A DNA stretch of 64,000 nucleotides from Anastatus disparis (GCA_017163975.1 JAFFSR010000280.1:2719526-2783525), one strand, 5' to 3'; positions 1 through 11,509 are shown, numbered from the stretch's first letter. The notes: generated by a model not told the origin, from the sequence alone. A program made the numbers and translations.

Positions 1-473
1 ACATAAGGAGATAATAATTATGTCATTAATAAAACGCCAACTAAGTTTTAAAAGAATCCAATTAAAATTAAATGAAAATAAAATCAATTGGAATATGTTA
101 CTTAACACTGATTACTAAAAGGGTGCTTAAGCGTGACGTATATATAAATAGCTATAAGTTATAGCAAATTTTTTTAATAAGTCATTTAATAATTACAATA
201 ATTACGTACAATGTTGAAATATTTCTGGCAAAAGTATACAAGTCAAAGTGCGTTTTTTTTTTATTATATACAGTTTCTCAATTTAAATTTTTCATTACTT
301 TGCTTTTTGAATACAGTTTTAGATTATAAAGTATCACTCAATACTTTCCAAATACATATTATTTACAGAAAGAAAATATGTATCTCTATTTTTTATATCT
401 CTTTATTTCAACATAACAATTTCATTAATTGCTGTAATATCGTTTGATTAAAATAATAAATTTTATTGTACTT
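1..473. other. AT-rich flank without a recognisable gene
   Basis: No coding region that I can support. The last four bases, 470-473 (ACTT), are one copy of the target-site duplication of the LTR retrotransposon that follows; the other copy is 8221-8224. Joining 473 to 8225 would give the empty pre-insertion site. Confidence 0.6.
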
Positions 474-775
474 TGATAGTCTCTACTCCTCGTAGAAGCT
501 ACTCTGCAGTTGTTGATACGGAAAGGATAGGTGGATGGTAGGTGCTTGAAATAAAGACAAGATTTCCTTTAATATATAATACGTGTATTCACCTGGAGAT
601 GACGAAGCAAGGTACTTATCTATCCTGAAGTCAAGAACGCTCTTACGACTTCCTTCGCTCTCGTGCAACACATAGCTTACACTCGTAATCGCTTACTTGC
701 GCACCGCAGGCTGCGCGTGACATTTACATGTCTATACACCAATACACACATACTCTCTATACCTGTGTACCCACA
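474..775 (-). repeat. 3' LTR
   Basis: 302 bp, starting TGTGGG and ending ACTATCA in the element's orientation. No difference from the 7919-8220 copy was seen when the two were compared line by line. The short open frame inside it (483-671) is repeated in the other LTR and is not a gene. Confidence 0.95.
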
Positions 776-788
776 GTACTCCCCCCTA
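776..788 (-). other. Polypurine tract for plus-strand priming
   Basis: Read on the minus strand this is TAGGGGGGAGTAC, directly abutting the TG that opens the 3' LTR. This is the position and purine-rich composition expected for the primer of second-strand synthesis in an LTR retrotransposon. Confidence 0.7.
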
Positions 789-1540
789 AATAACCATCCA
801 TGGTTATTTACATGAAAAGGAATTAATTTTTATTTTACATAAACAGTGGGTACTTTTTATTTTACATATGATCTCTTTTACATTTTTGTATATAATTACT
901 CGCGCAATTTGTTCTTATGCGCTTATTCTCACCCATACAATTCACACCTGCGGTCATTCCATACCTTCATTTCTACATGCATTTACGTGCTCATTTTTAC
1001 TTTACAATTTATATGTGTTTATTTTCACACATGCACTCGTATGTTTATGTTATTTTACATTTTGTGTAATTACTCACGCAATTACTCTTTTAGATGCATT
1101 TATCTTATGCGATTACTCTCGCTCGTGCAATTTTACATTGTATGCACTTATGCATTTATTCTCATACATGCTTATATTCAATGCACACCTAATCCAAATT
1201 ATTACCTTTTTACACTTATACTCTAAATTATTTACATTTTTACACTTTTACTACATATTTACATTTTTATGCCTTTAAAGGCTTTTATATACAACGCTTA
1301 AAAGTCTATTCTCGTTGTAGGTTCTTGTGTCAATCTGTAGCCCGCTTCCTTTGGTGAGATCTTGCATCTCATTGATTTTATATAATAGGCCTCTGGCCAA
1401 TTCTTCTAGGAAAAACATCTTGGTTCGGCTGACGGTACTCTTTAGCGATATAAATATCAGAGGAGAGCCCAATCAGCTTCACCTATATATAACAAAAAAA
1501 CAAACATTATTAATATAACGCATTACAATATTGCCTAAGA
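789..1540 (-). other. 3' non-coding region of the retrotransposon
   Basis: About 750 bp between the pol stop and the polypurine tract. It is T-rich on the plus strand with loosely recurring TTTACATTTT and ATGCG(C/A)TTA phrases. The plus-strand open frames at 846-1278 overlap one another in two frames and have no recognisable domain. I see no envelope-like gene. Confidence 0.5.
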
Positions 1541-4500
1541 TTAATCACATTTCTCTTTAAAGTGAGACACTGTTGTACAAAATCTAACTTTCTTATTACC
1601 CTTTTCATTATTTTTACAATTATTATTTTTTCTATACAATATTATACTATCCATTTTTCTACGCCTCAAAATGTTGGGTATAAACCTCTCTCTCTTTTTA
1701 CCATTACCCTTATCTTTTTCGCTACCTGTCGCTTCGTGCTCTACCCTGTTACCGGTTTCTATTTCTTTGTCGCTTGCTACGTTACCTGTTTCGTTACACG
1801 TATCCGTAATGTCTATTTGCTCGCTACTGAGCTCGTCGAATTCGCTATTACCTGCCTCGTTATGATTATATCCTGGTACCTCCTGTGTCGGGTTACCTTC
1901 GTCCAATGCTTCGCATTCTTCACCACTTGCGGGTGGAGCTTCTTCATGAATCTGAGCTTCTGTTACTATGACGTTTTCTTCATTCATTCTATTATTATCC
2001 TCGCTCAGTTCTACGTTGCTACTACTCGTTTGTGGCTCCATTTCATTAGCCAGAAAATAGGCTGGCTTCAACCTTTCTACATTTACCGTTACGTTTTTAT
2101 CTCCTTTCCTTATGACGTAATTACGGCCATTTTCATGCCTAGAGATGACCTTATATGGCCCTGAATACGGTTGCACAAGAGGTGGTTTAACTGCTTTTAT
2201 CTTTTCTAGCACATGAGTACAATTTGCTAAATCCTTGAATACAAATGTTTTTCCTGAGTTGTTATGTACTACAGGTACAGGTTTAACCTGCCTCATGTAC
2301 TCTCTAAACTCTGCCAAGAATAGATCTTGCTCTCTAGCGTCTGTTTCTCTGAATTCGCACATGTCACCTGGTATGGTGAGTGTTGTTCCGTAAAGAAATT
2401 CAGCTGGACTGGCCTCCGTGTCTTTTCTTAAACGCGTTCTTAACCCCAATAGAACAGTCGAGAGGTTTCTAGTCCAATCTCGACCTTCCATATGGCACAT
2501 CAATGCTGCCTTAAGATCACGGTGCCATCGCTCAACCATGCCGTTCGCGGCTGGATGGTATGCCGTAGTACGTATTCTCTTACATCCAATTAGCTGCAGT
2601 AGTGCCTGAAACATGCCGGACTCAAACTGTTTGCCTTGATCTGTAGTCATGATGACAGGTGCACCAAAACGAGACACCCACGTGTCATAAAAAGCGCGTG
2701 CGACAGAAGGAGCCGATGCATCGTATACGGGCACCGCCTCCGGCCACCTAGTATACCTGTCTATCATGGTCACAAGATATCTGTAACCCTCGCTAGGTGG
2801 CAACGGACCGACTAAGTCGACATGCACGTGGGCGAACCGTCCATCAGGTTCGCTAAACTTCATAGGTAAAAACTTGTTTTCCCTAGTGACTTTCGATCGT
2901 TGGCACTCCATGCATGCTCTGCACCAAGATGTTATCTGCCTATTCATATTTGGCCATACGTACTGCTTCCTTATCATCTTACTAGTTGACCTAGCAGATG
3001 GGTGTGCTTTATTGTGAAAGAGTTCAAAGATGACTGCCCTCAGCGCCTCTGGTATATACGGCCTGAGGGAGTCTTGTGCTATTTCGCAATAAAATGGCGT
3101 GTTTTCTACACCATATTGCAGTTTTACCAGCTTGAGTTGATGCTGCGGATTACCTACTATGTCCCGCAGCTGTTGATCTTCCCTTTGTTGTCTAGCTATC
3201 TCATCTAGTGAGAATATTGTCGGAAATCGGAAGTCATCAACTCTCGATAATGCATCAGCCACCACATTATTCTCTCCTGGCAAATAGCAGATTTTCACGT
3301 TATATTCTGCAATATAGGTCAACTTCCTTGCTTGCAGTGCTGTGCAACTATCTAAGCTCTTACCTAACGCATACACCAATGGTTTATGGTCTGTGCATAC
3401 CGTAAACTCTCTGCCTTCTAAGTAGTAACAAAAATATTTGATAGCCTCGTAAATAGCCATCAGTTCACGATCGTACGTGCCGTAATTCGATTGTGCGGGA
3501 GTAAATTTTTTCGAAAAGAAGGCCAGCGGCTTCCACTCGTCTCCTACTCTCTGTTCTAACGCTGCGCCCATCGCAAAATTCGACGCATCCGTAACTAACC
3601 TAATCTCCGCATTTTTAGCCGGAAATGCAAGATACGCAATATTCGCTAATTCTTCTTTTATCTTCTTGAATGCTTGTTCTGCTTCTTCGGTCCATTCCAC
3701 GGGTCTTTTATCCTTTTTCTTAATATCTTTAATCATAGCTACTAAATGTCTCTGTACCTCCGCGGCTCTTGGTATGCTTTTTCTATAAAAGTTTACCATT
3801 CCCAGAAATCGACGCATCTCGTCTTTTGTCTGGGGTTTCTTAAAGGCTTGTATCGCCTCGACCTTAGATGGGTCTGGTTTGAATCCATTTCCGTCGATGA
3901 GATGGCCCAAGAAAATAAGTTTATCGACTCCAAACTGACATTTATCTATGTTCAATTTGAGGTGGAACTTCTCTAACCTCTCTAGGACGACTCTAAGATG
4001 TTCTTGGTGCTCCTCGTCTGATGAAGATGCAACCAAGATATCATCAACGAATGCGAACACAAAATCCAGGTCGCCCACGGCCTGGTTTATGTATCGCTGA
4101 AATGTCTGCGCAGCATTTCGAAATCCGAACGTCATCACTAGGAACTCATAAAGTCCGAATGGAGTCGTCACCGCTGTCTTTGGTACGTCCTCTGGGAATA
4201 TAGGAATTTGCAGGAATGCCTTTTCTAAGTCGAGTGCGGAAAAAATAGTTTTCTTTTCTAAATTATATGCGAAATCCTGAAGATTGGGAATTGGGTACTT
4301 ATCTGGCACCGTGACTGTGTTCAACTTTCTATAGTCGCCACAGATTCTCCACTCACCATTTTTCTTGGGGACCATATGGATAGGTGTAGCCCAAGGGCTT
4401 TTTGAAGGTTGGCAAATGCCTTCCTTACACCATCTCTTAAACTCCTGCTTTGCCGCCTGCAGCTTATCAGGTGCCAATCTGCGCGGTTTTTGCGCTACTG

Positions 4501-5035
4501 GCGGTCCCACTGTGGTGATGTGGTGGTACACATCTATCTTTCTTTTAATTTTTGGCTTTTCAAGCCCAAGTACCAATGGAAATTCTTTTATAATGTGTGC
4601 GTACCTATTCCTCGGGTCTATTAATGACACTTGCACATACGTCACTTTCTTTGCCGTGCCTGTGACTGACTCACCCGTTTTTGCATCCACTAGCTCCCGT
4701 CGGGTCAGATCTGGGAGTAAATGGTAGTGCTGAATGACGTCGCCACCTAGTATCGCATATGGTACGTCTGCTACAATGAACGTCCATTTGATCTTATTCT
4801 TAAACCCGAAGTCTAATTCCCTGTATATCACGCCATACGTGTTTATTTGCGTATTATTCGCTGCGTATAATTTAACGCGCGCCGCTTTCTTTTTACTATT
4901 CTTTCCTTTCGGAACTAACGATACTTCCGCACCCGTATCTACCAAAAAGGTTTCGTTCACTACTTTATCTATTACGTGGAGGCGTATTCCTTCCGTGTCC
5001 GACGAGGTTGCCCCCTCTACCCGCCGGCTCGAGAG
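1541..5035 (-). CDS. pol: Pol polyprotein: protease, reverse transcriptase, RNase H, integrase
   Basis: Encodes the enzymes that copy and integrate the element. The frame is open from 5047 down to 1541 and has no good ATG at its head, so it is entered by -1 frameshifting from gag at 5035-5041. Numbering residues from codon 4960: aspartic protease DTGA at 8-11; reverse transcriptase with catalytic D244 and FVDD at 304-307; RNase H residues D458, E499, D524; integrase zinc finger H649, H653, C683, C686; integrase core D715, D774, E810 (D-x35-E). Every catalytic residue I looked for is present and there is no internal stop, so the polyprotein looks functional. The C-terminal 150 residues or so are acidic and low in complexity, beyond the integrase core. 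Confidence 0.95.
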   Translation of the reverse strand, partial: LSSRRVEGATSSDTEGIRLHVIDKVVNETFLVDTGAEVSLVPKGKNSKKKAARVKLYAANNTQINTYGVIYRELDFGFKNKIKWTFIVADVPYAILGGDVIQHYHLLPDLTRRELVDAKTGESVTGTAKKVTYVQVSLIDPRNRYAHIIKEFPLVLGLEKPKIKRKIDVYHHITTVGPPVAQKPRRLAPDKLQAAKQEFKRWCKEGICQPSKSPWATPIHMVPKKNGEWRICGDYRKLNTVTVPDKYPIPNLQDFAYNLEKKTIFSALDLEKAFLQIPIFPEDVPKTAVTTPFGLYEFLVMTFGFRNAAQTFQRYINQAVGDLDFVFAFVDDILVASSSDEEHQEHLRVVLERLEKFHLKLNIDKCQFGVDKLIFLGHLIDGNGFKPDPSKVEAIQAFKKPQTKDEMRRFLGMVNFYRKSIPRAAEVQRHLVAMIKDIKKKDKRPVEWTEEAEQAFKKIKEELANIAYLAFPAKNAEIRLVTDASNFAMGAALEQRVGDEWKPLAFFSKKFTPAQSNYGTYDRELMAIYEAIKYFCYYLEGREFTVCTDHKPLVYALGKSLDSCTALQARKLTYIAEYNVKICYLPGENNVVADALSRVDDFRFPTIFSLDEIARQQREDQQLRDIVGNPQHQLKLVKLQYGVENTPFYCEIAQDSLRPYIPEALRAVIFELFHNKAHPSARSTSKMIRKQYVWPNMNRQITSWCRACMECQRSKVTRENKFLPMKFSEPDGRFAHVHVDLVGPLPPSEGYRYLVTMIDRYTRWPEAVPVYDASAPSVARAFYDTWVSRFGAPVIMTTDQGKQFESGMFQALLQLIGCKRIRTTAYHPAANGMVERWHRDLKAALMCHMEGRDWTRNLSTVLLGLRTRLRKDTEASPAEFLYGTTLTIPGDMCEFRETDAREQDLFLAEFREYMRQVKPVPVVHNNSGKTFVFKDLANCTHVLEKIKAVKPPLVQPYSGPYKVISRHENGRNYVIRKGDKNVTVNVERLKPAYFLANEMEPQTSSSNVELSEDNNRMNEENVIVTEAQIHEEAPPASGEECEALDEGNPTQEVPGYNHNEAGNSEFDELSSEQIDITDTCNETGNVASDKEIETGNRVEHEATGSEKDKGNGKKRERFIPNILRRRKMDSIILYRKNNNCKNNEKGNKKVRFCTTVSHFKEKCD

Positions 5036-6345
5036 TTTAAATGCTCTCTATCTCTATTATTCCTTCGCGTTTGATTCTTTTCTTTTCCAACGCTATTACT
5101 TCTTGCTACCCCGCGGTTGGGTGATTTAGACTGTTGACTTTTCCTATCATTAGTAGGTGGAACGGACTCCTGCCTTTTCTCGTAGTTAATCCAATCGCAG
5201 GGCTCTAAACATTTATACGCGCTCTTTCCATATTTCGTATGGTATACACAATAACGTTTCCTGTTATTCCGACTGTTGGTTCGCGAGCGTCCTCCGCCCC
5301 TAAACTCGTTTCCTACTTTACCGAGCGTCTTCTTGATAACTGCTTCAATATGAGCTTTAATATCTACATTATCGGCATACGGTCTATCATTTTCCTCTTT
5401 ACCATGGTTTATTACACTAACCACTTTACCGACCTCTTCGCATTTATTCTTATATATTTCATCTGCGTTTTTTACGATAATTTCTTCGTTTCTTAAATTT
5501 ATTTCTCCCACTATGTGCGATTTAATGCTGGGTGGAAGATTATATTTCCATACCCTTAAGACAACCTCGCGTTCTATTATACCGTCCGACACATCGAGCA
5601 ATTCTCTTAAATACTCCGATGGCTTTTCCCCGTGCGCTCGACATTTCCTAAATAATTTATTAAACCTCTCTTCTTGTGACTGTCCGTAAGTCTCCATGAG
5701 GTATTTCTTCAACTCGTTATATCTATTTCCCGGCTTTAACGTTTTTACTAAATTCGATGTTTCGCGAATTACGTCGCTATCTAGATTGTTTATAAGTAAT
5801 ACGAACGCTACGCTCTCGTCCGTAACATTTTGCATTTTAGCCTGGGCTTCAAATAAGTCGAACCACGTTTCCGGATTATGTTTCCAGAAGGGAAAATTAA
5901 TTTGACGATTCTGCATGAAGTTACCGGGTACTACCATGTTCGCGCGTTGTTCACCTAACCTAAAATTATTTTTCGCGTCACCAACATTCTCTTTATTTGC
6001 GTGCGTCGGTATTTGCCCATTGTTATGCACATCGCGTGCTTCTAAATTTTCTCCCGGTTTATTTTGGTCTAACTCGAGCGTTTCTATTCTTTTTATTAAA
6101 ATTCCCATATTCGTTTCATAATCTTTTCTCATTTCTAATAATTGTTTTTTATAATATTCTTCTACTCTCCTCGTACCGCTCATTCCTAGTATACTACTAC
6201 CGTTCCATATTTCTTGATCCGCAAGAGCCCTATTATTATCTACCTGGTTCCTAAACGTATCTCGTTCCCTATTATTAGGCGTGCTATTACATACACCGGC
6301 CATAGCGTCGTCAATTCCGCCATTAAACGCGTTCCCGGTAGTCAT
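5017..6345 (-). CDS. gag: Gag structural protein with CHCC motif
   Basis: A 442-residue protein with an ATG start at 6345 and a TAG stop at 5019-5017. Instead of the usual CCHC knuckle it has C366-x2-H369-x9-C379-x3-C383 in a basic context, the CHCC arrangement known from CsRn1-like elements, which probably binds the RNA genome. The middle part (about 150-300) reads as a retrotransposon Gag domain ([17 protein letters not shown], then SEYLRELL). The C-terminus is Arg/Asn/Ser-rich. The terminal 10 codons overlap pol in the -1 frame. No frameshift or stop damages it. Confidence 0.9.
   Translation of the reverse strand: MTTGNAFNGGIDDAMAGVCNSTPNNRERDTFRNQVDNNRALADQEIWNGSSILGMSGTRRVEEYYKKQLLEMRKDYETNMGILIKRIETLELDQNKPGENLEARDVHNNGQIPTHANKENVGDAKNNFRLGEQRANMVVPGNFMQNRQINFPFWKHNPETWFDLFEAQAKMQNVTDESVAFVLLINNLDSDVIRETSNLVKTLKPGNRYNELKKYLMETYGQSQEERFNKLFRKCRAHGEKPSEYLRELLDVSDGIIEREVVLRVWKYNLPPSIKSHIVGEINLRNEEIIVKNADEIYKNKCEEVGKVVSVINHGKEENDRPYADNVDIKAHIEAVIKKTLGKVGNEFRGGGRSRTNSRNNRKRYCVYHTKYGKSAYKCLEPCDWINYEKRQESVPPTNDRKSQQSKSPNRGVARSNSVGKEKNQTRRNNRDREHLNSRAGG
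5035..5041 (-). promoter_or_regulatory. -1 programmed ribosomal frameshift site (slippery heptamer)
   Basis: Read on the minus strand the heptamer is TTTAAAC, in the X-XXY-YYZ pattern, with gag decoding it as T TTA AAC. Slipping back one base continues in pol with CTC at 5035-5033. It lies 16 bases upstream of the gag stop (5019-5017), within the roughly 30-base gag/pol overlap (pol frame opens at 5047). A GC-rich stretch with a possible small hairpin (GAGG...CCTC) follows. The heptamer is of the type established for -1 frameshifting; use in vivo is inference. Confidence 0.8.
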
Positions 6346-7904
6346 TTTGTGATTCGAGGTTATATATACAATATAAAGCTATCTTTGCTATAAAATTTTT
6401 TTTTTTTTTCGACCTTGATCGATCTGACTAGACTCAATAAATACACACGCAATAAATAAATAATTAAAATAAATAAATAAATAAATTATATGAACGATAA
6501 ATGTTCACTATACTACATATAAATACACAAATAAATAAATAATAAGACGTTAAAATAAATAAATAAATAAATAAATTACACGCACGATAAATATTCACAA
6601 TAATACAAACGCTTTAATAAATAAATAAATAAATAAATAATAGACGCTACATAACCGTTAAAATAAATACTCACGAAACACACGTTTAAACACGTACATA
6701 AACATTTGCTTATACTGTCGATCAAGGTTGATTGCAATAGGTGTAGAAGGCCTACGCAAAATGCTACATCAATAAAATCACAGAGGACTGTTTACAATCT
6801 TATATATATTCGTTAGCTCGTCCCGCGTGCGCGGCAACACAATTCTTATTATTTTTTCTCGCGTCTTACCGGTATGCGTGACCTCCGCACGGCCCCTTGA
6901 GAACACCTAAGAGCTACACAAATGTAAGGGTTAGAGTGTATCTCTCAAGGTCGTACATCGGCCCCAACATACCAGCAATTATATTTTGTTCGTTATATTA
7001 AAATTTTACACGCGCACACGCGACTTGCCGCGAATCACCTCTATCTAACCTCGAAATAACCTCGAAATACCCGTCGCGTCTCGGCTTTTATACTCGTTTC
7101 TAACTAACCGCTTTTATTTCCACGCACAACCGAATCACTTTTTTTTCTTTTTTTGCACTATATTTTTTTCGTTACTAACATAATTATTTTTCATGTACTT
7201 ATATGCACAGATTTCCTACTTCTTCGTGTGTAACTTCCCCCCTTTTTATGAAGGAAGAGAGAGAGAGGTTTCCTACACTCCCCCCAGTCTGCACGCTCTC
7301 TATTTAAAAGACAAAGAAAAAGAAAAAATTTATACAAGGCATATGACCGCCAGTAACCGATGCAGCCACGACTCGTGGACAAATAGACGAACAAATTCGA
7401 TGGTTTGCACCACGTGCCGAGTCTACAACGGCACCAACCGTCCCCTTAAGAACATTAAAACGTCCACAAAATTTCTCACTATATTCTCTATTTAACGTGC
7501 AGCTGGAGAAAGCCAGTCTCTCACTTACTGTGCTTTCTTACTATACTAGTACATGCATGTATATATATATATATGTATCTTACGAGCGAACAATTACTTT
7601 GTATATAGAGAAAAATTCACTGCTATAATTTTTTTAAGATAATTATTCATTAGTTATACTTTAATACATATCATAAAATCTTTAAGATAATTATTCATTA
7701 GTTATACTTTAATATATATCACAAAATTTTTACTTCTTTTTTTTTTAAGATAAGTACTACAGCGCGCTCGCGAAATTATAACTCTAACCTTTAAAATGTA
7801 TTTCCGGCGAGACGATGGCAACCTTTGCTTGGACCCTTGCTGGCCGACGGCTTTTGCTCAGGCGTCCTGCTAGCTGCTGCGCTGTCTTGTCTCCCCTAAC
7901 GGTT
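6346..7904 (-). other. Retrotransposon 5' leader
   Basis: About 1.56 kb between the primer site and gag, unusually long. It holds several short AAAT/TAAA microsatellite tracts (about 6430-6680), a TA tract at 7559-7574 and an exact-looking 48-bp tandem pair (7634-7681 and 7682-7729). Opposing open frames near 7191-7495 overlap on both strands and carry no domain, so I do not call them genes. The leader could hold packaging or promoter signals; none can be assigned from sequence alone. Confidence 0.5.
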
Positions 7905-7917
7905 GTCGGGGTCACCA
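7905..7917 (-). other. Primer-binding site, tRNA-Trp
   Basis: The plus strand reads GTCGGGGTCACCA, which equals the 3' end of animal tRNA-Trp including CCA, so the minus-strand transcript is complementary to it. One base (7918) separates it from the 5' LTR. tRNA-Trp priming is the reported habit of CsRn1-like elements and supports the clade assignment independently of the proteins. Confidence 0.88.
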
Positions 7918-7918
7918 A

Positions 7919-8220
7919 TGATAGTCTCTACTCCTCGTAGAAGCTACTCTGCAGTTGTTGATACGGAAAGGATAGGTGGATGGTAGGTGCTTGAAATAAA
8001 GACAAGATTTCCTTTAATATATAATACGTGTATTCACCTGGAGATGACGAAGCAAGGTACTTATCTATCCTGAAGTCAAGAACGCTCTTACGACTTCCTT
8101 CGCTCTCGTGCAACACATAGCTTACACTCGTAATCGCTTACTTGCGCACCGCAGGCTGCGCGTGACATTTACATGTCTATACACCAATACACACATACTC
8201 TCTATACCTGTGTACCCACA
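7919..8220 (-). repeat. 5' LTR
   Basis: 302 bp, identical by eye to 474-775. It is followed at 8221-8224 by ACTT, the second copy of the target duplication. In the element's orientation it should carry promoter and polyadenylation signals; a TATTATATATTAAAGG stretch could be a TATA-like box, but this is uncertain. Confidence 0.95.
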
Positions 8221-8224
8221 ACTT

Positions 8225-8893
8225 TCTACCTAATTCTGATTTTAAATTTGAATACAAGATTTATAAGCGATTATGTTTATGTACTAACAATTTTTTATTA
8301 ATCATGATTTCAATTTTTAATTACCAAAAACAAAAATAATAACTGAAATATGGATACCAGAAAATATATAAAGAATATTTATCAAATTATTACGTAAATA
8401 GGTTTTAACCTTCAACCGATTCATATATTCAACTTAGGCTTATTTCTTTTATTTTACTTATCTTAGTTGTTTGTTTCAGTACTTTTAATAATTTATAGAT
8501 TAGCAACAAATTATTTGTCAACGCAAGTAAAGATGAAATATAAAAAAAAATTTTTTTGTAATTGCAATGATTTTAATTGCAAAAATTAGATCGAATTTTA
8601 AGCACTTTTATTGAAAATAAAAGGAAAGTATCGAAATTATTCACGATTGCTTTACGAATTTCCGTTCAAAAAAAGAGATCAACAAACATATTTTTATGAC
8701 AAAATTTTTCAAATGGAATGTATAAATACATAATTTTGTAAATAATAAAAATATAGTCATGTACTTAATTATTTTCAATTTGAAAATTTAATAAAAGTTT
8801 TCAACTTTCAATATAATACCACCAGTAATATCACTATCGTGTATAAATTATATTAAAATTAAAGCATTTATTATTTATTAATAATGATATTAC
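8225..8893. other. AT-rich DNA, possible intron cut by the retrotransposon
   Basis: No open frame with recognisable content. It lies immediately downstream (minus strand) of the donor site of the exon at 8894-8950, so it may be intron. I found no further exon before the LTR element begins at 8220. Confidence 0.4.
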
Positions 8894-9835
8894 CTTTCTT
8901 TTCTCCATGACGAAATTTTTTCCTATTTTTTTGTGGTGCTGAATCTGGATCTAATAAAATAAAATATTATTCTTAAGGTGATATAAAAGGGTATATGATT
9001 CATACATAGTTACCGACATAACAATTTCGTAAATTCTAATCTTTATTCATAAATTTTCCGAATTATTTTTATATCATGCTTTTTATCAGTTAACATGGAA
9101 GGCTGTAGTATAGAGATATTTAAAAGAAAATTTGATTAAGAATAAAGAATTTGAAAACTGTTATGCCGGTATATTACATTCCCTTAATATATATATATAT
9201 ATATATAATTATATCTTATTATATATATATATATATCTTTATACATGTTTGCGCGTGTGTGTGTGTGCATATATATATATACATATATACATATATATAT
9301 TTACTTTGTTAACAAATGATTAAGATTTAATAGTATAAAATAATATATTAAATAACGTTAAATAAATATTCATTAATAAAACAAACTTACTTTTATTTTC
9401 TATAGTTACATTCTCACGAAGAGGAATATCGTCTACTTTGTTAATAATTGATATAGCTTCAGCTCTTTCTTCATGTCTATCTACTACCGTTTCATTGTTT
9501 TTTTTTGTTGTAATATCAGGCAACTCTTCACCTTTTTCAGGAGTGATAGCTAATAAAACTTCATTTGCTTCTTGTTCAGCCAATACTTCATTCTCTTCTA
9601 CTTCCATCGTCGTTTCTTCATCTTCATCAACATCTATTAACATTTCATCCTCTTCTATTCCTTCATTTTCTTGTCCAGCATTCACTACTTCATCATCATT
9701 TTCTTCCCTCTGAATATTTTCAATCACTTCATTTTCTTCTCTCTGAAGATCATCTAATGCAATTGCTTGTGCCTGAGCATTAGCTGGTGCGGCATTCTCT
9801 TTTCTCTTATTGCCGAATATTGGCAACCATTGCAT
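8894..9835 (-). CDS. Unrecognised acidic protein, 5' part (two exons)
   Basis: Exon 1 is 9835-9391: ATG at 9835, 148 codons plus one base, then a GTAAGT donor. Exon 2 is 8950-8894, opening after a TTATTAG acceptor and closing with a GTAATA donor. The phase carries across (phase 1 to phase 1) and both exons lack stops. The product starts MQWLPIFGNKRKENAAP and becomes very rich in Glu and Asp (DEDEETTMEVEENE region), then turns basic in exon 2 (NRKKFRHGEKK). I do not recognise the family. No later exon is visible before the retrotransposon at 8220, so the gene may continue left of 474, may be truncated, or may be a remnant. The start codon abuts a TTAA-flanked foldback element. Confidence 0.5.
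9188..9302. repeat. TA/TG microsatellite
   Basis: Runs of TA, interrupted by a short TG-rich stretch (GCGTGTGTGTGTGTGC) at about 9250-9268. It lies in the intron between the two exons of the acidic-protein gene. Confidence 0.85.
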
Positions 9836-9839
9836 TTAA

Positions 9840-10220
9840 GAGGAGGTCACGTATCTCTGTCCTTTTCTAATCAAAGGAATGATTTTTTTACAAAAACTAA
9901 TAACTTTAGCAAAAAATGAAGAGAAAGCCGCATCTTGTATCAAAAAGAGGAATATTTTCTTTGATGAGAAAGAATTAATTTTATTGCTTCGTTTTCGAGA
10001 AAGCCTTGAAAAACTTAAATCATAGAGGTTAGGGTGGACAATTTGGTTTTTCAAGGTTTTCTTGAGAACGAAGCAATAAAATTAATTTTTTCTTATCAAA
10101 GAAAATATTCCTCTTTTTGATACAAGATGCGGCTTTCTCTTCATTTTTTGCTAAAGTTATTAATTTTTGTAAAAAAATCATTTCTTCGATTAGAAAAGGA
10201 CAGAGATACGTGACCTCCCG
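9840..10220. mobile_element. Foldback element with TTAA target duplication
   Basis: About 381 bp, with arms of roughly 170 bp that are inverted copies (GGAGGTCACGTATCTCTGTC at 9842 and its complement ending at 10218). TTAA flanks both ends (9836-9839 and 10221-10224), the duplication typical of piggyBac-type transposition. There is no coding capacity, so it is a non-autonomous element. It sits immediately upstream of the ATG at 9835. A partial half copy lies near 42080-42155. Confidence 0.8.
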
Positions 10221-10224
10221 TTAA

Positions 10225-11010
10225 GGAGGTTCTTGCGAGTACAGCTAAGGTCAAAGTCGATAAAAAAGTGAATATAGATATTTATATATATATTTATTTT
10301 TGAAAATTAAATAATTATTTTTTACGTTTAAATGTACTATGAACATTGAATTTTTTCGCACGTTACGCACTTAGAATGTAAATAAATTATCATGAATTCG
10401 ATCGCGTAGTACAATGCATACATATATATATGTATGTAACATGGCGTCTATGACCGGTTTCTGCTTTTAGGTTAAGTTTGCTTATTTTTATTTTAATATT
10501 TTAATAATAGTATAATAAAATTTAAAGAAATAATGTAAAAATAGCAGAAATAGAATAGTTTCTCATAAAATAATTTCAAATAAAATAATATATATTTACA
10601 CATAATATTATTAATTTTATTTTGTTATAAGAATTTAAAACTTTCGAAATTCGCGCACTTTTCTTGTCGCTGTTGAGTGATGCGAAAAACATGGCTTCTC
10701 TTGATCCGGTCGCAAAGACGTTTATTAACTTTAACGTGTAATATCTCAATATTTACCACGGCATTGAGTAATTTACTAGATATCATTTGAAAGAGGAAAC
10801 TTTCTTTTAGACATTTGTTCATCTGTCTGTTTTTCAGAGAATCACTCCCTGCTTTGCAAATACTCAATTTTGATATATTTTATTCACAGTCCCATAAGAG
10901 CCTGTACAAAAAAGTTCAAACTTTAAGTTCTGATTTTATTAAATTTTGCACGGCAAGCCCATAAATTAAGCATACGATCGGATTCAGGACATTTTAAATA
11001 ATAAGAAACT
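10225..11010. other. AT-rich intergenic DNA
   Basis: No recognisable gene. A minus-strand open frame at 10625-10867 has no known domain, no convincing splice sites and no homology that I recognise. A small ATACATATATATGTAT palindrome occurs near 10420. Confidence 0.45.
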
Positions 11011-11228
11011 TTATTGTGTAATCTCAGAATTTTCATGCAAGAACCTCCTTAAGCGCTCTTCGTCCTCTACATCATTTTGACCTCGTCTTCTCCTATTCGG
11101 AGGCGCATCTCGTCTTCTAACAGGAGCGTTTACATTTGCTCTTCTCGGTCTCCCTGGTCTGCGGCGTGCCCTTGCTTCTTCTGCCTTTGGTTCATCATCT
11201 CTTATTAGCAATAGTTCCGCATCTCGAA
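11011..11228 (-). CDS. Terminal exon with an AT-hook-like motif, unrecognised gene
   Basis: Opens after a TTTTTTTAAAAG acceptor at 11229-11230 and ends with TAA at 11013-11011; the AATAAA polyadenylation signal overlaps that stop codon. The roughly 72-residue tail is Arg/Pro-rich with ARRRPGRPRRANV (the GRP core of an AT-hook) and RRRDAPPNRRRRGQ, ending in an acidic segment. AT-hooks bind the minor groove of AT-rich DNA. Upstream exons, at higher coordinates, were not found. It could belong to a transposon-encoded protein. Confidence 0.4.
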
Positions 11229-11327
11229 CTTTTAAAAAAAATACGTTGCCATTCAATTATCGTGCTAATATGTTTAAAATAATATATAAAATAATTCGAT
11301 TAATAAAATCACTGTTTCTTACTTATA

Positions 11328-11509
11328 CACTGTTAAAAATAATATTAAATTTAATGTAAAATATAAAACTAGCTTCCAAACATTTCATTAAAATTAATAA
11401 TTTTATTGTAATTTTATCCTAATTTTAATATAAAATTGTATAAAATTTAAAGTAAAAATTGAAATTTCAATAATAATATCGGAAGCAAATTTCATAATTT
11501 TTAACAGTG
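11328..11509. mobile_element. MITE, TA-flanked, CACTGTTAAAAAT termini
   Basis: 182 bp bounded by inverted CACTGTTAAAAAT ends with TA on both sides (11326-11327 and 11510-11511), as expected of Tc1/mariner-type insertions. Related ends recur at 33639-33878 and in the foldback at 11608-12141. Confidence 0.7.

Larger units (their letters stand above)
474..8220 (-). mobile_element. Complete Ty3/gypsy LTR retrotransposon, CsRn1/Kabuki clade
   Basis: A 7.75-kb element transcribed leftwards. It has two 302-bp LTRs (474-775 and 7919-8220) that read as identical base for base, both TG...CA, flanked by a 4-bp ACTT duplication. In order from its 5' end: LTR, primer-binding site matching tRNA-Trp, long leader, gag, pol in the -1 frame (protease, reverse transcriptase, RNase H, integrase), 3' non-coding tract, purine-rich tract, LTR. 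The tRNA-Trp primer together with a Gag C-H-C-C motif is known for the CsRn1 clade, so the clade call rests on two independent features. There is no envelope gene. Identical LTRs and open reading frames imply a recent, potentially active insertion; that is inference. Confidence 0.95.

Noticed and set aside
483..671. 62-codon minus-strand frame, repeated at 7928-8116
   Set aside because: It lies wholly inside the LTR and is duplicated only because the LTR is; it has no domain and no role known for this clade.
846..1278. Possible envelope-like hydrophobic frames next to the 3' LTR
   Set aside because: They are on the strand opposite to transcription, overlap in two frames and owe their Phe/Tyr content to T-rich repeats.
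1562..2164. 200-codon plus-strand frame
   Set aside because: It is the antisense shadow of the pol coding region; its Cys/Phe-rich content has no domain.
10625..10867. 80-codon minus-strand frame
   Set aside because: No recognised domain, no splice signals that would extend it, and no supporting neighbour.
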